From UBA2030 sp049969475 (GTDB taxonomy: Bacteria; Bacteroidota; Bacteroidia; Bacteroidales; TTA-H9), in NCBI GenBank assembly GCA_049969475.1, contig JBMFOU010000012.1, forward strand, positions 16,652 through 80,651: a stretch of 64,000 nucleotides of DNA, given 5' to 3'. Positions 1 through 8,803 of this stretch are shown piece after piece (the first letter of the stretch is position 1; every line of letters begins with the position of its first letter). The position numbers and the translations under genes were made by a program. The notes under the pieces were generated by a model. It was given only the letters and a program-made list of their open reading frames with translations. It was not told where the DNA came from and searched no databases.

Positions 1-647
1 AGATCCACACTGTTTTCGTCTGGTGAACTCTTAACTGTAACTGAAGGCTCGAATATGATGCCATGCGTATGGTGCGTCTGTCGGTAATGATTCTTACTTG
101 CAAACGTGTAGCTCAATACTCCCATCAGTAAAAACAAAAGGGCAGAATAAAAACCGGTTCGTTTGAGACCGGGACGATTGGATAGTAAAAACCAACCCAA
201 TGCAGCAAGAAAAAGGGCTAAGAAAATAAGGCTGAGCCATGCCCAGGTATCGCCGGTAAAAAGGGTATAGAGTGATTTCCACCAGCGTTCGAAAAACAGG
301 TCAGGTACTACGTCTATTTTGTCAACTATTCTACTATTAGCTACTTTCAGATTGAAAAGGATGTCTTCGTCGGAGGGGTCAAGTAAAAGTGCTTTTTCGT
401 AATAATAGATTGCCGGGGCCATTTCATTGCGCTTAAACCAGGCATTGCCTAGGTTGTAGTACAGGGCGGCTGATTCGTTGCCTGTAGCAATTACTTTTTC
501 ATACCAGTAAATGGCAGCTTCGTAGTGGCCTTTGGTATAAGCACTTGTAGCTGAATCAATCATGGTCTGCGGAGGCAGTTCGCTGGCCTGAAGTAATACC
601 GATGTAAGAAGAATACCAGAAAGTATGTAATATTTTAAAGTATTCAT
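1..647 (-). CDS. batE: BatE, TPR/SH3 aerotolerance protein (3' end cut by window)
   Basis: The minus-strand frame from the ATG at 647-645 stays open to the window edge (215 codons), so the C-terminus is missing. Residues 1-21 form a signal peptide ending LLLQA. Two TPR-like repeats follow, with ALYYNLGNAWFKRN as a typical core. Two membrane segments come next (around TWAWLSLIFLALFLAALGWF and SALLFLLMGVLSYTF), and the visible part ends in an SH3-like start (VTVKSSPDENSVD). This architecture, as the last gene after batA-D, is that of BatE in Bacteroidetes. It starts 10 bp after batD and is surely co-transcribed with it. Bat proteins are envelope proteins linked to oxidative stress or aerotolerance; their biochemical role is not settled. 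Confidence 0.85.
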   Translation of the reverse strand, partial: MNTLKYYILSGILLTSVLLQASELPPQTMIDSATSAYTKGHYEAAIYWYEKVIATGNESAALYYNLGNAWFKRNEMAPAIYYYEKALLLDPSDEDILFNLKVANSRIVDKIDVVPDLFFERWWKSLYTLFTGDTWAWLSLIFLALFLAALGWFLLSNRPGLKRTGFYSALLFLLMGVLSYTFASKNHYRQTHHTHGIIFEPSVTVKSSPDENSVD

Positions 648-657
648 AATCAACGAT

Positions 658-2538
658 TTATTTTAGTTCTCTTTCAATACGCGAAATGGTTTCCAATGCC
701 TGCTGATATACTTGTTCCATGTTTTCCGCCTTATTGCCGGGGGCAAATCGGGCAAATTCGCAGTTATTGAGCGTATCGATAAATGCTCGGATTGTTTCTG
801 TATTCACATTGCGGGAAGTAAGCTTTCCTTCTACGTTTTCCATCGAGAGATCAGCAAGCGGAATGTTGAATTTATCAGATATGTAGCCCCATAAAGCCGC
901 GCTGGTTTCGTTGTAGAAAGCTTCTTCATTTTTCTGATTGAGATAGTTACGGGCATTCTTTAATCGTTTGGTAGCAACTCCTGTGGCTTTTTTCAGGCGC
1001 ATCAGGCCTGTATCGCCCCGCTGCCTGAGGATGCGCTGTATCACGAAAAAACTAATAGCAAATAAAATGAGGAGGCCGACTAGTATTCCGTAATAAAGCC
1101 TGGAAGCAAAGAACGATGTACCCGCTGGCCTGAGCGAAAGAGGTGGTAGTTTAATGTAGCGTATATCACTCCCTATGTATTTCAAATCTTGCTGATTAAC
1201 ACCACTGTAGGTTACATTCTGGGCAGTGCCTTCTCCTTTGGCTACGTTAATTGTAAATTCAGGAGAAGTTAGCGTGGAATATTTTCCGGTAGTCGGATTG
1301 AAGAAGCTAAAGGTGATGGGTTTTATGGTAAACGTTCCGGCATTGCGGGGTATGAGCAGATATTCAAACGTTTTTGAACCTGATACGCCTGCAGCTGTGG
1401 TATTGATGTTGGAGGTGACTTTAGGCTCGTAGGTATCGAAATCTGTGGGGAAATTTATTTGTGGTGCTTCTATGACATCCAGATTACCGGTCCCTGAAAT
1501 TTTGACGCGCAGGTTAAGGGCATCGTTGGCTTTTACTTCATTTCGATCGAGCTCAGCGCTTAGGGTAAAATTTCCTACAGCATTGGTATAATTGGCAGGC
1601 TTGCCGTCTGCAGGTAGAGGTTTTACGTTGATTTTTAGGGCGTTGCTATATACTTTCCGGTTTTGTTGTTCATAACCGGCATTGAAAAAGGCATCGTTGA
1701 AAAAGCTATCAAAGAATGGATCTCCGGTTACGGTTCTGCGACGTTTTTTAGCAATGGAAGCAATGCATTCCATTTCCATGGCGGGAATGTTAACAGTGCC
1801 TGGCTTGAGTCCAAACAAAGCGGTCTTCTTGATTTCTGCAGTTACATACTCTTCTCCATTGATGATTTCAGTACTTTGCTGCAGTTTATCGGATTTCAGC
1901 AGATCCTGCGACCAGAAGCCTGGAAAAGTTCCCAAATTGTTGATTCTAATATTTGAAAGGGGAACTTTGGTATAAAGCTTATAAGTTACCACGGTCTGTT
2001 CGCCTGCATATGGATTGGGATTGCTCACATAGGCACGGATAAAAATGTCGTCTTTGGGGAGGTCTTTAACGCTGGTGATGGGTTCAGTTGCAGTGGAGGT
2101 TTGCTTTTGTGTCGAAGATCCACTTCCTGGCGATGCCTGCCTTGGCTGATTGCTGCTTCCTGATGTTACCTGAATTTTGAATGGTTGGGTCTGGTAGGTT
2201 TTCCCCCTCACGGTAATTGTGGCAGGTTTTACGTCGAAAACCCCTTCCATGGAAGCATGAATTAGATAAGTGTACGACTGGCTGTATTCCTGATGCATTT
2301 TCCCATTGATAAACTGGAAACTGGAGCTTTGCGAAACATTGGGCCCCGAAACCACATTAAACCCCTTGAAATCGGGCCCCCGGAAGTTTTCTCCATCTGC
2401 ATTCAGGGTAAAGACTACCCGAAAGGTTTGCCCTAGCTCTACCACATCGGGTGCTGTTACAGTAAAACTTACCTCCTGTGCTTTTATAATTTCGTTGAGG
2501 GCAAGGAATGTTATTATTAACAGCGCAAGTCGTTTCAT
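658..2538 (-). CDS. batD: BatD, oxygen-tolerance membrane protein
   Basis: A 626-residue protein with a signal peptide (residues 1-20, cleavage after IIKA). A long periplasmic region of beta-sandwich repeats follows, rich in FxVxAPxVVELGQTF-like strands. There is one transmembrane helix near residue 480 (YYGILVGLLILFAISFFVI) and a cytoplasmic tail of about 125 residues rich in charged helices. Length and layout match the BatD family. It lies between batC and batE. The 65-bp gap after batC is the widest within the operon after batA, but no terminator is seen in it. In this family BatD is thought to work with the von Willebrand proteins BatA and BatB in the envelope; that role is inferred from the family. 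Confidence 0.88.
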   Translation of the reverse strand: MKRLALLIITFLALNEIIKAQEVSFTVTAPDVVELGQTFRVVFTLNADGENFRGPDFKGFNVVSGPNVSQSSSFQFINGKMHQEYSQSYTYLIHASMEGVFDVKPATITVRGKTYQTQPFKIQVTSGSSNQPRQASPGSGSSTQKQTSTATEPITSVKDLPKDDIFIRAYVSNPNPYAGEQTVVTYKLYTKVPLSNIRINNLGTFPGFWSQDLLKSDKLQQSTEIINGEEYVTAEIKKTALFGLKPGTVNIPAMEMECIASIAKKRRRTVTGDPFFDSFFNDAFFNAGYEQQNRKVYSNALKINVKPLPADGKPANYTNAVGNFTLSAELDRNEVKANDALNLRVKISGTGNLDVIEAPQINFPTDFDTYEPKVTSNINTTAAGVSGSKTFEYLLIPRNAGTFTIKPITFSFFNPTTGKYSTLTSPEFTINVAKGEGTAQNVTYSGVNQQDLKYIGSDIRYIKLPPLSLRPAGTSFFASRLYYGILVGLLILFAISFFVIQRILRQRGDTGLMRLKKATGVATKRLKNARNYLNQKNEEAFYNETSAALWGYISDKFNIPLADLSMENVEGKLTSRNVNTETIRAFIDTLNNCEFARFAPGNKAENMEQVYQQALETISRIERELK

Positions 2539-2603
2539 GTCAAGTGATTTGTTGGTTTTTTATGACAAATTTTCAGCCAGAGAAAAGAGCAAACCCTATG
2601 CCG

Positions 2604-3290
2604 TTACCAATCTTTGACAGGCCGACCTGAAACCATGGGCTTTTTTTCCTGCTTGAGTTTTTCCATAGTTTTTTGCTCAGCATTTTTCATGGCTTCGAGC
2701 ATGCGCTCGGCGTCTTGTTTCGACAGCTCCTGGGGTTGGGCTTGTTGAGGTTGTTGGTTTTGCTGCTGATTTTGAGGCTGCTGGTTTTGCTGGCTTTGTT
2801 GTTGCTGTTGATTTTGCTTCTGGTCTTGCTGCTGGTTTTGTTTTTGCTGTTGTTGTTGCTGTCGGGCTTTCAAAAGTGCATACGAAAGATTATATCTGGC
2901 GTCTTCATCTGCCGGATTGAGCTTCAGCGCCTGCTTATAGGCTTCGATGGCAGCCTGATAATTTTTTGCCTGCACTTGGGCATTGCCAGTATTGTATAAA
3001 ATCCCCGATGCTTTGTCAGCATTTATATCTGCCCGTGAAATCAACCCATTCCAGGTGCTAGCTGCCTCCTGGTAGTTATGCTCCTTGTAAAGGGCGTTGC
3101 CCAGATTGTATCGGGCCGGGACGGAACCTGGATTTTTTTCGAGCGCCTTTCTGTAAAATATTTCTGCGTCGTTGTATTTTTCTTTTTCCATGGCTGTATT
3201 ACCCTTGCGAACCAGCCGGTACTCCTTCTGAGCCTGCAGCATGGGCGAAACAAGCAATGCCAGCACAATAAAAGGAAGTATTTGTTTCAT
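2604..3290 (-). CDS. batC: BatC, TPR protein with glutamine-rich tail
   Basis: A 228-residue protein with a signal peptide (MKQILPFIVLALLVSPMLQA). Three TPR motifs follow at about residues 24-140, with cores such as VPARYNLGNALYKE, GILYNTGNAQVQAKNY and EDARYNLSYALLKA. Residues 143-190 are almost pure Gln with scattered Asn, Lys and Pro, and the end is a short Lys/Glu-rich helix. A Q-rich linker after the TPRs is common in BatC proteins. The gene starts 13 bp after batB. On the other strand the Gln codons read as poly-Leu, which produces a spurious leucine-rich frame at 2673-2999. Confidence 0.85.
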   Translation of the reverse strand: MKQILPFIVLALLVSPMLQAQKEYRLVRKGNTAMEKEKYNDAEIFYRKALEKNPGSVPARYNLGNALYKEHNYQEAASTWNGLISRADINADKASGILYNTGNAQVQAKNYQAAIEAYKQALKLNPADEDARYNLSYALLKARQQQQQQKQNQQQDQKQNQQQQQSQQNQQPQNQQQNQQPQQAQPQELSKQDAERMLEAMKNAEQKTMEKLKQEKKPMVSGRPVKDW

Positions 3291-3303
3291 AACAACTTAT
3301 TTT

Positions 3304-4335
3304 TCATTTGCCAAAAAGATTAAGACGGCTCCATAGTTTGCTTTTTCTCAAGCTGATGAATAGCTCTGTGATAAGCAGAGCCAGGGCTATCCACAGGAAA
3401 TAATGGAATCGGTTATCGTATTCCGAAAACAGACGGGTGTCGAATTCCGTTTTTTCGAGTTTACCAATTTCTTCAAATATCTTGCGCAGGGCCTGATTGG
3501 TATTGGCTGAGCGAATATATATACCATTGCCGGTAGAGGCAATTTTCTGCAGGGTTATTTCGTCGAGACGGGTCATTATGGTATTTCCTTCGCTGTCTTT
3601 TCTATAGCCGGCCATAGAACCGTCGGGCCCCATGATGGGAATGGGGGCTCCTTCCGGTGTGCCAATTCCCAGGGTATAAATTTGAATACCATCTGCAGCG
3701 GCTTTTTCAGCCTCTTCCATCACATTGCCCTCATGATCTTCCCCATCGGTGATTATAATTATGGCTTTGCTTCGGGTTTCGCTTGTGAGCGATTCGTGAG
3801 CCATGCGGATAGCCTCGGCAATGGCAGTACCCTGGGTGGGAACCAGATCGGTGCTTATTTTACTGATAAACATGCGTGCAGCTGCATAATCACTGGTTAT
3901 GGGTAATTGCACGTAGGCCTTGCCCGCAAATACTACAATGCCTATTCTGTCGCCTTTCAACTGATCTACCAGCTTGGTTATAGCTAATTTGGCATTTTCT
4001 AGCCGGTTGGGTTTGGCATCCTGCGCCAGCATGCTGTTCGATACATCGAGGCACACCATCATATCTATGCCTTTTTGTTTAACTTTTACCAGCTTGCTCC
4101 CTATCTGCGGATTGGCAGCAGCTATCACCAACATGACAAAGGCGAGATTCCAGATAATGAACCGAATTAGCGGCCGGGAAGAGCTATAATCAGGTATTAG
4201 GCCGTTAATCAGTTTTTCGTCGCCCCATAGCTTAAGGTTACTGCGACGCCTTATGCGCGCCACTATAAAAAGAAGGGCCAGCAAGGGGATAATGAGGAGG
4301 AGATAGAAATAATCAGGATTTTCGAACCTGAACAT
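3304..4335 (-). CDS. batB: BatB, von Willebrand A membrane protein
   Basis: A 343-residue protein with two N-terminal transmembrane helices (about residues 9-27 and 56-74), a von Willebrand A domain, and one C-terminal helix (FLWIALALLITELFISL). The metal-binding MIDAS motif is intact: D97-V-S99-N-S101, a threonine region around the PITSDY segment, and IIITDGEDHEG. It starts 11 bp after batA and precedes batC. BatA and BatB are paralogous and probably form a membrane complex with the other Bat proteins; this is family knowledge, not visible in the sequence. Confidence 0.9.
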   Translation of the reverse strand: MFRFENPDYFYLLLIIPLLALLFIVARIRRRSNLKLWGDEKLINGLIPDYSSSRPLIRFIIWNLAFVMLVIAAANPQIGSKLVKVKQKGIDMMVCLDVSNSMLAQDAKPNRLENAKLAITKLVDQLKGDRIGIVVFAGKAYVQLPITSDYAAARMFISKISTDLVPTQGTAIAEAIRMAHESLTSETRSKAIIIITDGEDHEGNVMEEAEKAAADGIQIYTLGIGTPEGAPIPIMGPDGSMAGYRKDSEGNTIMTRLDEITLQKIASTGNGIYIRSANTNQALRKIFEEIGKLEKTEFDTRLFSEYDNRFHYFLWIALALLITELFISLRKSKLWSRLNLFGK

Positions 4336-4346
4336 AGTTTTTCTTT

Positions 4347-5345
4347 TTAAGGTTGATGACGGAAAATGGTGAGAGATAGCAACATCTCCATGAACAACAG
4401 TACAAGTGCGAGAAGCACCAGAGGACGGAATTCATCTACTCGATTGTGAAACTCCGAGACATCTATACGCGATTTCTCAAGTTTATCAATCTGGGCGTAA
4501 ATATCCCGCAGGGTGGTATTGTTTGTGGCTCTAAAATACTGACCACCTGTCATTTGGGCAATGTCCTGCAAAAGCTTTTCATCAATTTTTACCTCTACGT
4601 TTTGGTATTGAGTGCCGAATGGGGTTTTAAAAGGGTAGGGGGCCATTCCGCGTGTGCCCACACCTATGGTATAAACCCTGACGCCCATTTTCTTGGCTAT
4701 TTCGCCAGCTGTCAGGGGGTCAATGTTGCCCCGGTTGTTTTCTCCATCGGTTAATAGGATGATAACTTTACTTATAGCATCGCTCTCACGTAAGCGGTTG
4801 ATAGCCGTAGCTAATCCATCACCAATGGCAGTTCCGTCCTCAATCATACCACTTTTCAGTTGACGGAAGAGTTCAGTTAGGATGTTTTTATCGGTAGTCA
4901 GGGGACACTGGGTGAAGGCTTCTCCCGAGAAGGCCACTAATCCGATGCGATCGTTAGGGCGGCCGTTGACAAAATCCGATGCTATGCTTTTGGCTGCTTC
5001 AAGCCGGTTGGGCTGAAAGTCTTCCGCCAGCATACTGGAGCTAATGTCGAGGGCTATTACAATATCAATACCCTCTACGCTTACATCCTGTCGGCTTATG
5101 CTGCTCTGCGGCCTGGCCAGGGCTATGATAATAAGAGCCAGGGCCAGCATACGCAAGGCAAACAGTGTATGCCGCATCTTGACTTTCCATGTAGGAGCCT
5201 GCTGTTCCAATACATGGGCCTGCGAAAAACGCAGGGAAGGAAACCGCTGGTTACCTTTCATCACGTACCATACCACCAAGGCAGGGATAACCAGCAGCAG
5301 AAGAAGCAACCAGGGATTTAAAAAAGTTATATGCGGGAATAACAT
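4347..5345 (-). CDS. batA: BatA, von Willebrand A membrane protein
   Basis: A 332-residue paralogue of the next gene. It has helices at about residues 12-28 and 62-78, a von Willebrand A domain with MIDAS motif D100-I-S102-S-S104, CPLTTDKN for the threonine ligand and LLTDGENNRG for the second aspartate, and a closing helix (PLVLLALVLLFMEMLLSL). It follows an unnamed operon gene by only 6 bp and precedes batB by 11 bp. In this family BatA sits in the inner membrane with its vWA domain exposed to bind partners. MoxR-type ATPases encoded beside vWA proteins usually remodel or activate them, and moxR opens this operon. Confidence 0.9.
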   Translation of the reverse strand: MLFPHITFLNPWLLLLLLVIPALVVWYVMKGNQRFPSLRFSQAHVLEQQAPTWKVKMRHTLFALRMLALALIIIALARPQSSISRQDVSVEGIDIVIALDISSSMLAEDFQPNRLEAAKSIASDFVNGRPNDRIGLVAFSGEAFTQCPLTTDKNILTELFRQLKSGMIEDGTAIGDGLATAINRLRESDAISKVIILLTDGENNRGNIDPLTAGEIAKKMGVRVYTIGVGTRGMAPYPFKTPFGTQYQNVEVKIDEKLLQDIAQMTGGQYFRATNNTTLRDIYAQIDKLEKSRIDVSEFHNRVDEFRPLVLLALVLLFMEMLLSLTIFRHQP

Positions 5346-5351
5346 AGTCGT

Positions 5352-6356
5352 TTAAAGGTTTGGGATTCTTTTTTCTTCTTTTGGGCCTTGGCCCTCTCCT
5401 TCCAGGGGTTCTGGAGCGGGCATGGTCATTTCAACAAAACGACGGCAGAATTCAAGCGCAAAATCATTCTCATCGGCCAGAGGTTCAAACCGGGCAAATT
5501 TGACCAGGTCGGCCGTTTCGAGCATTCTGCGGGCTTCTTCTACCAGCAAGGGTTCGAAACGATTTTTCCTGAGTGAATCCACAATTTCTTGGCTTACCAT
5601 TTCTGGTGCTTCTATTTCAAACTGGCCTTTGAGATAGTCGCGGAAAATATCGGTTAGGCGGGAATAATATTCTTTGGTTTGTCCTGATTGCCAGAGTTTT
5701 AGCTGCCTGAGTTCTTCCAGTGCTTCAAGGGCTATCTGCCAGGCAGGTTTCTGGGGTTTGGGCTTAAAGAGGAAGTAATCCCGCTTACCTCTTCTGTACT
5801 GTATATATCTGTATATCAGAAGACCTATGAGGGCTGCCAGCAGAATATATAACAACCACGGAAGAAATTCTTTCCATGAATAGCCTACTTTTTCTATTCC
5901 CCTGATGTCGCGGATGGGAGCCGCAGTATCTACTTCCATCAGCATTACCTGAAGTAGCAAAGGCTCCGTTTCAGCTATCTGAATTGTAGTATCGCCAGGC
6001 AGTTGATAAAGAAATCTGATCGGAGGCACGGGGATGTAACCCGTGTCGAACGAAGTCAGGGTCAGTTGCTGACTCAAAGTTAGAGTCCCAGCGGCAGTGG
6101 TGGTATCAATCTTGCCCTTTTTGAGGATTTCTATAGATCGGGATATAGTATCGGCCTGAATACCCCATTTTACTTTGCTTCCTTGAGGAACCTCAAGTTT
6201 TAACTGTGCCTGGGTGGGTTGCCCGATGAGTAACTGCAAGGTATCGATGTGCATTATAGCCTTTGCTTGTTGAGCCAAGGCCCCCTGGGTGGAAAACCAC
6301 CCTATCAGCAACATCAGAATAGTCGTGCGACGAATGACTTTTGTTAGTTGCGTCAT
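5352..6356 (-). CDS. Unnamed Bat-operon membrane protein
   Basis: A 334-residue protein with an N-terminal signal segment (residues 1-28), a periplasmic beta-rich domain of about 125 residues (PTQAQLKLEVPQGSKVKW and following), one transmembrane helix near residue 165-182 (WLLYILLAALIGLLIY), and a cytoplasmic region of about 150 residues. The tail contains a helical module beginning at KPAWQIALEALEELRQL and running to FRDYLKGQFEIEAPEMVS and DLVKFARFEP. The end of BatD has a similar module (ISDKFNIPLADLS, CEFARFAPGN), so the two proteins look distantly related. It sits between DUF58 and batA, with 20- and 6-bp gaps, so it belongs to the aerotolerance operon. I do not know a standard name for it. 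Confidence 0.8.
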   Translation of the reverse strand: MTQLTKVIRRTTILMLLIGWFSTQGALAQQAKAIMHIDTLQLLIGQPTQAQLKLEVPQGSKVKWGIQADTISRSIEILKKGKIDTTTAAGTLTLSQQLTLTSFDTGYIPVPPIRFLYQLPGDTTIQIAETEPLLLQVMLMEVDTAAPIRDIRGIEKVGYSWKEFLPWLLYILLAALIGLLIYRYIQYRRGKRDYFLFKPKPQKPAWQIALEALEELRQLKLWQSGQTKEYYSRLTDIFRDYLKGQFEIEAPEMVSQEIVDSLRKNRFEPLLVEEARRMLETADLVKFARFEPLADENDFALEFCRRFVEMTMPAPEPLEGEGQGPKEEKRIPNL

Positions 6357-6376
6357 TTCTATAGTGTTTATATTAT

Positions 6377-7252
6377 CTATCGTCTGATTTCCCGTTGTTT
6401 AAACAGGTTCATCAGGGGACGAACATAATCTTGTCCGGTGGCCAATTGGGTGAAATCGACTCCGGCACGGGTCAGGGTGTCGTTGATATAGCGCTGCCGG
6501 GCTTCACGCTGGCTTTTAAAACGTTCCCTTACGTTTTGTTCGCTCGTGTCTATCCAGATTTCCCTTCCGGTTTCAGGGTCTAAAAGCCGGATAAGCCCTG
6601 CAGGAGGGATTTCTTTCTCCCGTTCATCGTAAATCTGCAAGGCTATCAAGTCGTGCTTACGGGCAGCAATACGTAAGGCCTGGTCATAGCCATGATCCTC
6701 GAAATCAGAGATAAGAAAGGCTACCGATCTTTTTTTAATGGCATTTGTGAAGAAACGTAAGGCTTCAGCAATGTTAGTACTTCTGCCTTGCGATTGAAAA
6801 TCGATGAGTTCTCTGATAATGCGAAGAATATGGCTGCTCCCTTTTTTAGGTGGAATAAATTTCTCGACCCTATCGCTAAAAAAGATCACACCCACCTTGT
6901 CGTTGTTGGCAATGGCCGAAAACGACAGAACAGCGGCTATCTCAGTGATTAAGTCCTGTTTATATTGTACCCGGGTGCCAAAGGCATTGCTGCCCGATAC
7001 ATCGATCAGCAGAATCACGGTTAATTCCCGTTCCTCTTCAAAAATTTTGACATAGGGGTGATTGAAGCGGGCCGTTACATTCCAGTCGATGTTGCGAATG
7101 TCGTCGCCGTACTGGTATTCGCGTACCTCGCTAAACGACATTCCTTTCCCCTTGAAGGAACTGTGATATTCCCCGCTGAAAATCTGGTTCGACAGCCCCC
7201 GGGTCTTTATTTCGATTTTGCGTACTTTTTTGAAAATCTCAGTTGTTTCCAT
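6377..7252 (-). CDS. DUF58 / von Willebrand-like protein
   Basis: A 291-residue soluble protein. The DUF58 signature is visible at residues 35-60: GKGMSFSEVREYQYGDD followed by RNIDWNVTAR. A vWA-like segment follows, with metal motif D84-V-S86-G-S88 and LISDFEDHGYD further on. No membrane segment is present. DUF58 proteins are encoded next to MoxR ATPases and bat genes throughout Bacteroidetes and probably act as their adaptor or substrate. It starts 41 bp after moxR and is followed at 20 bp by the unnamed membrane protein, so it is the second gene of the operon. Confidence 0.9.
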   Translation of the reverse strand: METTEIFKKVRKIEIKTRGLSNQIFSGEYHSSFKGKGMSFSEVREYQYGDDIRNIDWNVTARFNHPYVKIFEEERELTVILLIDVSGSNAFGTRVQYKQDLITEIAAVLSFSAIANNDKVGVIFFSDRVEKFIPPKKGSSHILRIIRELIDFQSQGRSTNIAEALRFFTNAIKKRSVAFLISDFEDHGYDQALRIAARKHDLIALQIYDEREKEIPPAGLIRLLDPETGREIWIDTSEQNVRERFKSQREARQRYINDTLTRAGVDFTQLATGQDYVRPLMNLFKQREIRR

Positions 7253-7293
7253 AGGGGTACCTTTTCTGAGTTGTTAAATGTAAGTGCCTCATA

Positions 7294-8286
7294 TTAGGGG
7301 ACTTCCACAGAATTGAGTACCTGGCTGATGATTTCTTCGGTGGTAATGTTTTCGGCTTCGGCCTCATAAGTAAGCCCGATACGGTGGCGAAGCACATCAT
7401 GTGCAACTGCGCGTACATCTTCAGGAATTACATACCCCCTGCGTCGGATAAAGGCATAGGCTTTGGCTGCCAATGCCAGGTTGATGCTGGCACGCGGCGA
7501 ACCACCGTAAGCAATCAATCCCTTGAAAGACTCCAGCTTGTATTTTTCGGGAAAACGGGTGGCAAACACAATGTCCGTTATGTAATTCTCGATTTTTTCG
7601 TCAAGATATACCTCCCTTACGACATTACGCGCTTTGATTATGTCAGCAGGTTTGAGCCTGGTCTCTGTGCTGGGGTATGATTCCTGAATATTTTGGCGCA
7701 GAATCTGCTTCTCTTCTTCTTTTTCAGGATAAGTAATAACCACTTTCAGCATAAAACGGTCCACCTGGGCCTCGGGAAGGGGATAGGTACCTTCCTGCTC
7801 AATAGGGTTTTGCGTGGCAAGTACCAGAAAAGGCTCTTCCAGAGGATAGGTCTGATCGCCGATGGTAACCTGGCGTTCCTGCATGGCTTCGAGAAGGGCA
7901 CTTTGAACCTTGGCCGGACTGCGGTTGATTTCATCGGCAAGGATAAAGTTGGCAAAAATGGGCCCCTTACGAACCATAAATTCCTCTTTCTTCTGGCTGT
8001 AAACTAATGTACCGATAAGGTCGGCAGGAAGAAGATCGGGGGTAAATTGTATACGGCTGAATTTAGCGTCGATTATCTTAGCCAAGGATTTGATGGCCAA
8101 TGTTTTGGCTAATCCGGGTACCCCTTCGAGCAAGATGTGTCCATTGCTCAATAACCCGATAAGCAGTCGTTCGACCATGTATTTCTGCCCCACGATCACC
8201 TTATTCATTTCCATGCGGATAATGTCGGTGAATGCGCTCTCCTGCTGAATGCGCTCATTAAGTTCTCTAATGTCGATGCTTTGCAT
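7294..8286 (-). CDS. moxR: MoxR-family AAA+ ATPase
   Basis: A 330-residue AAA+ ATPase. Walker A is GVPGLAKT at residues 55-62. Walker B is FILADE, with D118-E119. The MoxR-specific NRSPAKVQSALLEAMQERQ block follows, then sensor 1 (VLATQNPIEQEGTYPLPEAQ) and the arginine-finger region DRFMLK. MoxR proteins act as chaperone-like remodellers of vWA partners, here most likely the Bat proteins. This is the first gene of the operon: a canonical promoter lies just upstream at 8309-8339 and no gene on this strand is close behind. Confidence 0.92.
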   Translation of the reverse strand: MQSIDIRELNERIQQESAFTDIIRMEMNKVIVGQKYMVERLLIGLLSNGHILLEGVPGLAKTLAIKSLAKIIDAKFSRIQFTPDLLPADLIGTLVYSQKKEEFMVRKGPIFANFILADEINRSPAKVQSALLEAMQERQVTIGDQTYPLEEPFLVLATQNPIEQEGTYPLPEAQVDRFMLKVVITYPEKEEEKQILRQNIQESYPSTETRLKPADIIKARNVVREVYLDEKIENYITDIVFATRFPEKYKLESFKGLIAYGGSPRASINLALAAKAYAFIRRRGYVIPEDVRAVAHDVLRHRIGLTYEAEAENITTEEIISQVLNSVEVP

Positions 8287-8308
8287 AGGATTTGTCGATT
8301 TAGTGCTG

Positions 8309-8339
8309 CAAAAATAGAAAGCCCCCGGGCCTTGGGCAA
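8309..8339 (-). promoter_or_regulatory. Promoter of the moxR-bat operon
   Basis: On the minus strand a TTG (8339-8337) is followed after 20 nt by TATTTTTG (8316-8309), matching the Bacteroidetes consensus TTG-N17-23-TAnnTTTG. Transcription would start near 8302, giving a leader of about 15 nt before the moxR ATG. A GC-rich inverted repeat (CCCCCGGGCC / GGCTCAGGGG, 8321-8349) overlaps the -33 element and spacer. It may be the DUF302 terminator, an operator, or both. Confidence 0.7.
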
Positions 8340-8416
8340 CGGCTCAGGGGTTAAAGATTGTTAATCCGAACGTTAAATTATGTTAAGATAAATTTACAGG
8401 ATGCTAATATCCTGAA

Positions 8417-8803
8417 TTACAACTCATCAATAATATTTTTCATCTTCATTCTCACTTCACCCCCAATACATTTCAGCTCCTGATTGCCAACACCGGCAAA
8501 GGCGCCCTCAGGGTCCATAGCCGCTACTTCGGTTTTGCCCTCTTCTTTTTCAATAACTACCACATTACATGGCATAAGTACCCCGATTTCAGGTTCTTCT
8601 ATCAGTGCCCGGTAAGCATGCCCGGCTGAGCAGGCACCTAAAATCTTGTAACGTTTCATTTTGATGTTAAGCTTTTCCGTGAGTGTTTTCGCAACATCCA
8701 CCTCCATCACAATACCCATATTTTGCCTCTCTATGCTAGCTCTTGCCCTTTTTTCGGCATCTTCGAAGCTGCATTCCAGTGTTTTGGAAAAATAGTACCC
8801 CAT
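8417..8803 (-). CDS. DUF302 family protein
   Basis: A 128-residue soluble protein with a DUF302-like fold: an N-terminal strand-helix (YYFSKTLECSFEDAEKRARAS), then LNIKMKRYKILGACSAGHAYRA, and LMPCNVVVIEKEEGKTEVAAMDP, a usual DUF302 block. The function of the family is unknown; it may bind small ligands. The gene is monocistronic. About 130 bp separate it from moxR, and the GC-rich hairpin at 8321-8349 with a following T-rich stretch may terminate it. The 350 bp upstream contain no other gene. Confidence 0.8.
   Translation of the reverse strand: MGYYFSKTLECSFEDAEKRARASIERQNMGIVMEVDVAKTLTEKLNIKMKRYKILGACSAGHAYRALIEEPEIGVLMPCNVVVIEKEEGKTEVAAMDPEGAFAGVGNQELKCIGGEVRMKMKNIIDEL

Noticed and set aside
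2673..2999. Leucine-rich 108-residue frame on the plus strand
   Set aside because: It is the reverse of the CAG/CAA glutamine tract of batC; BatC is clearly the real gene.
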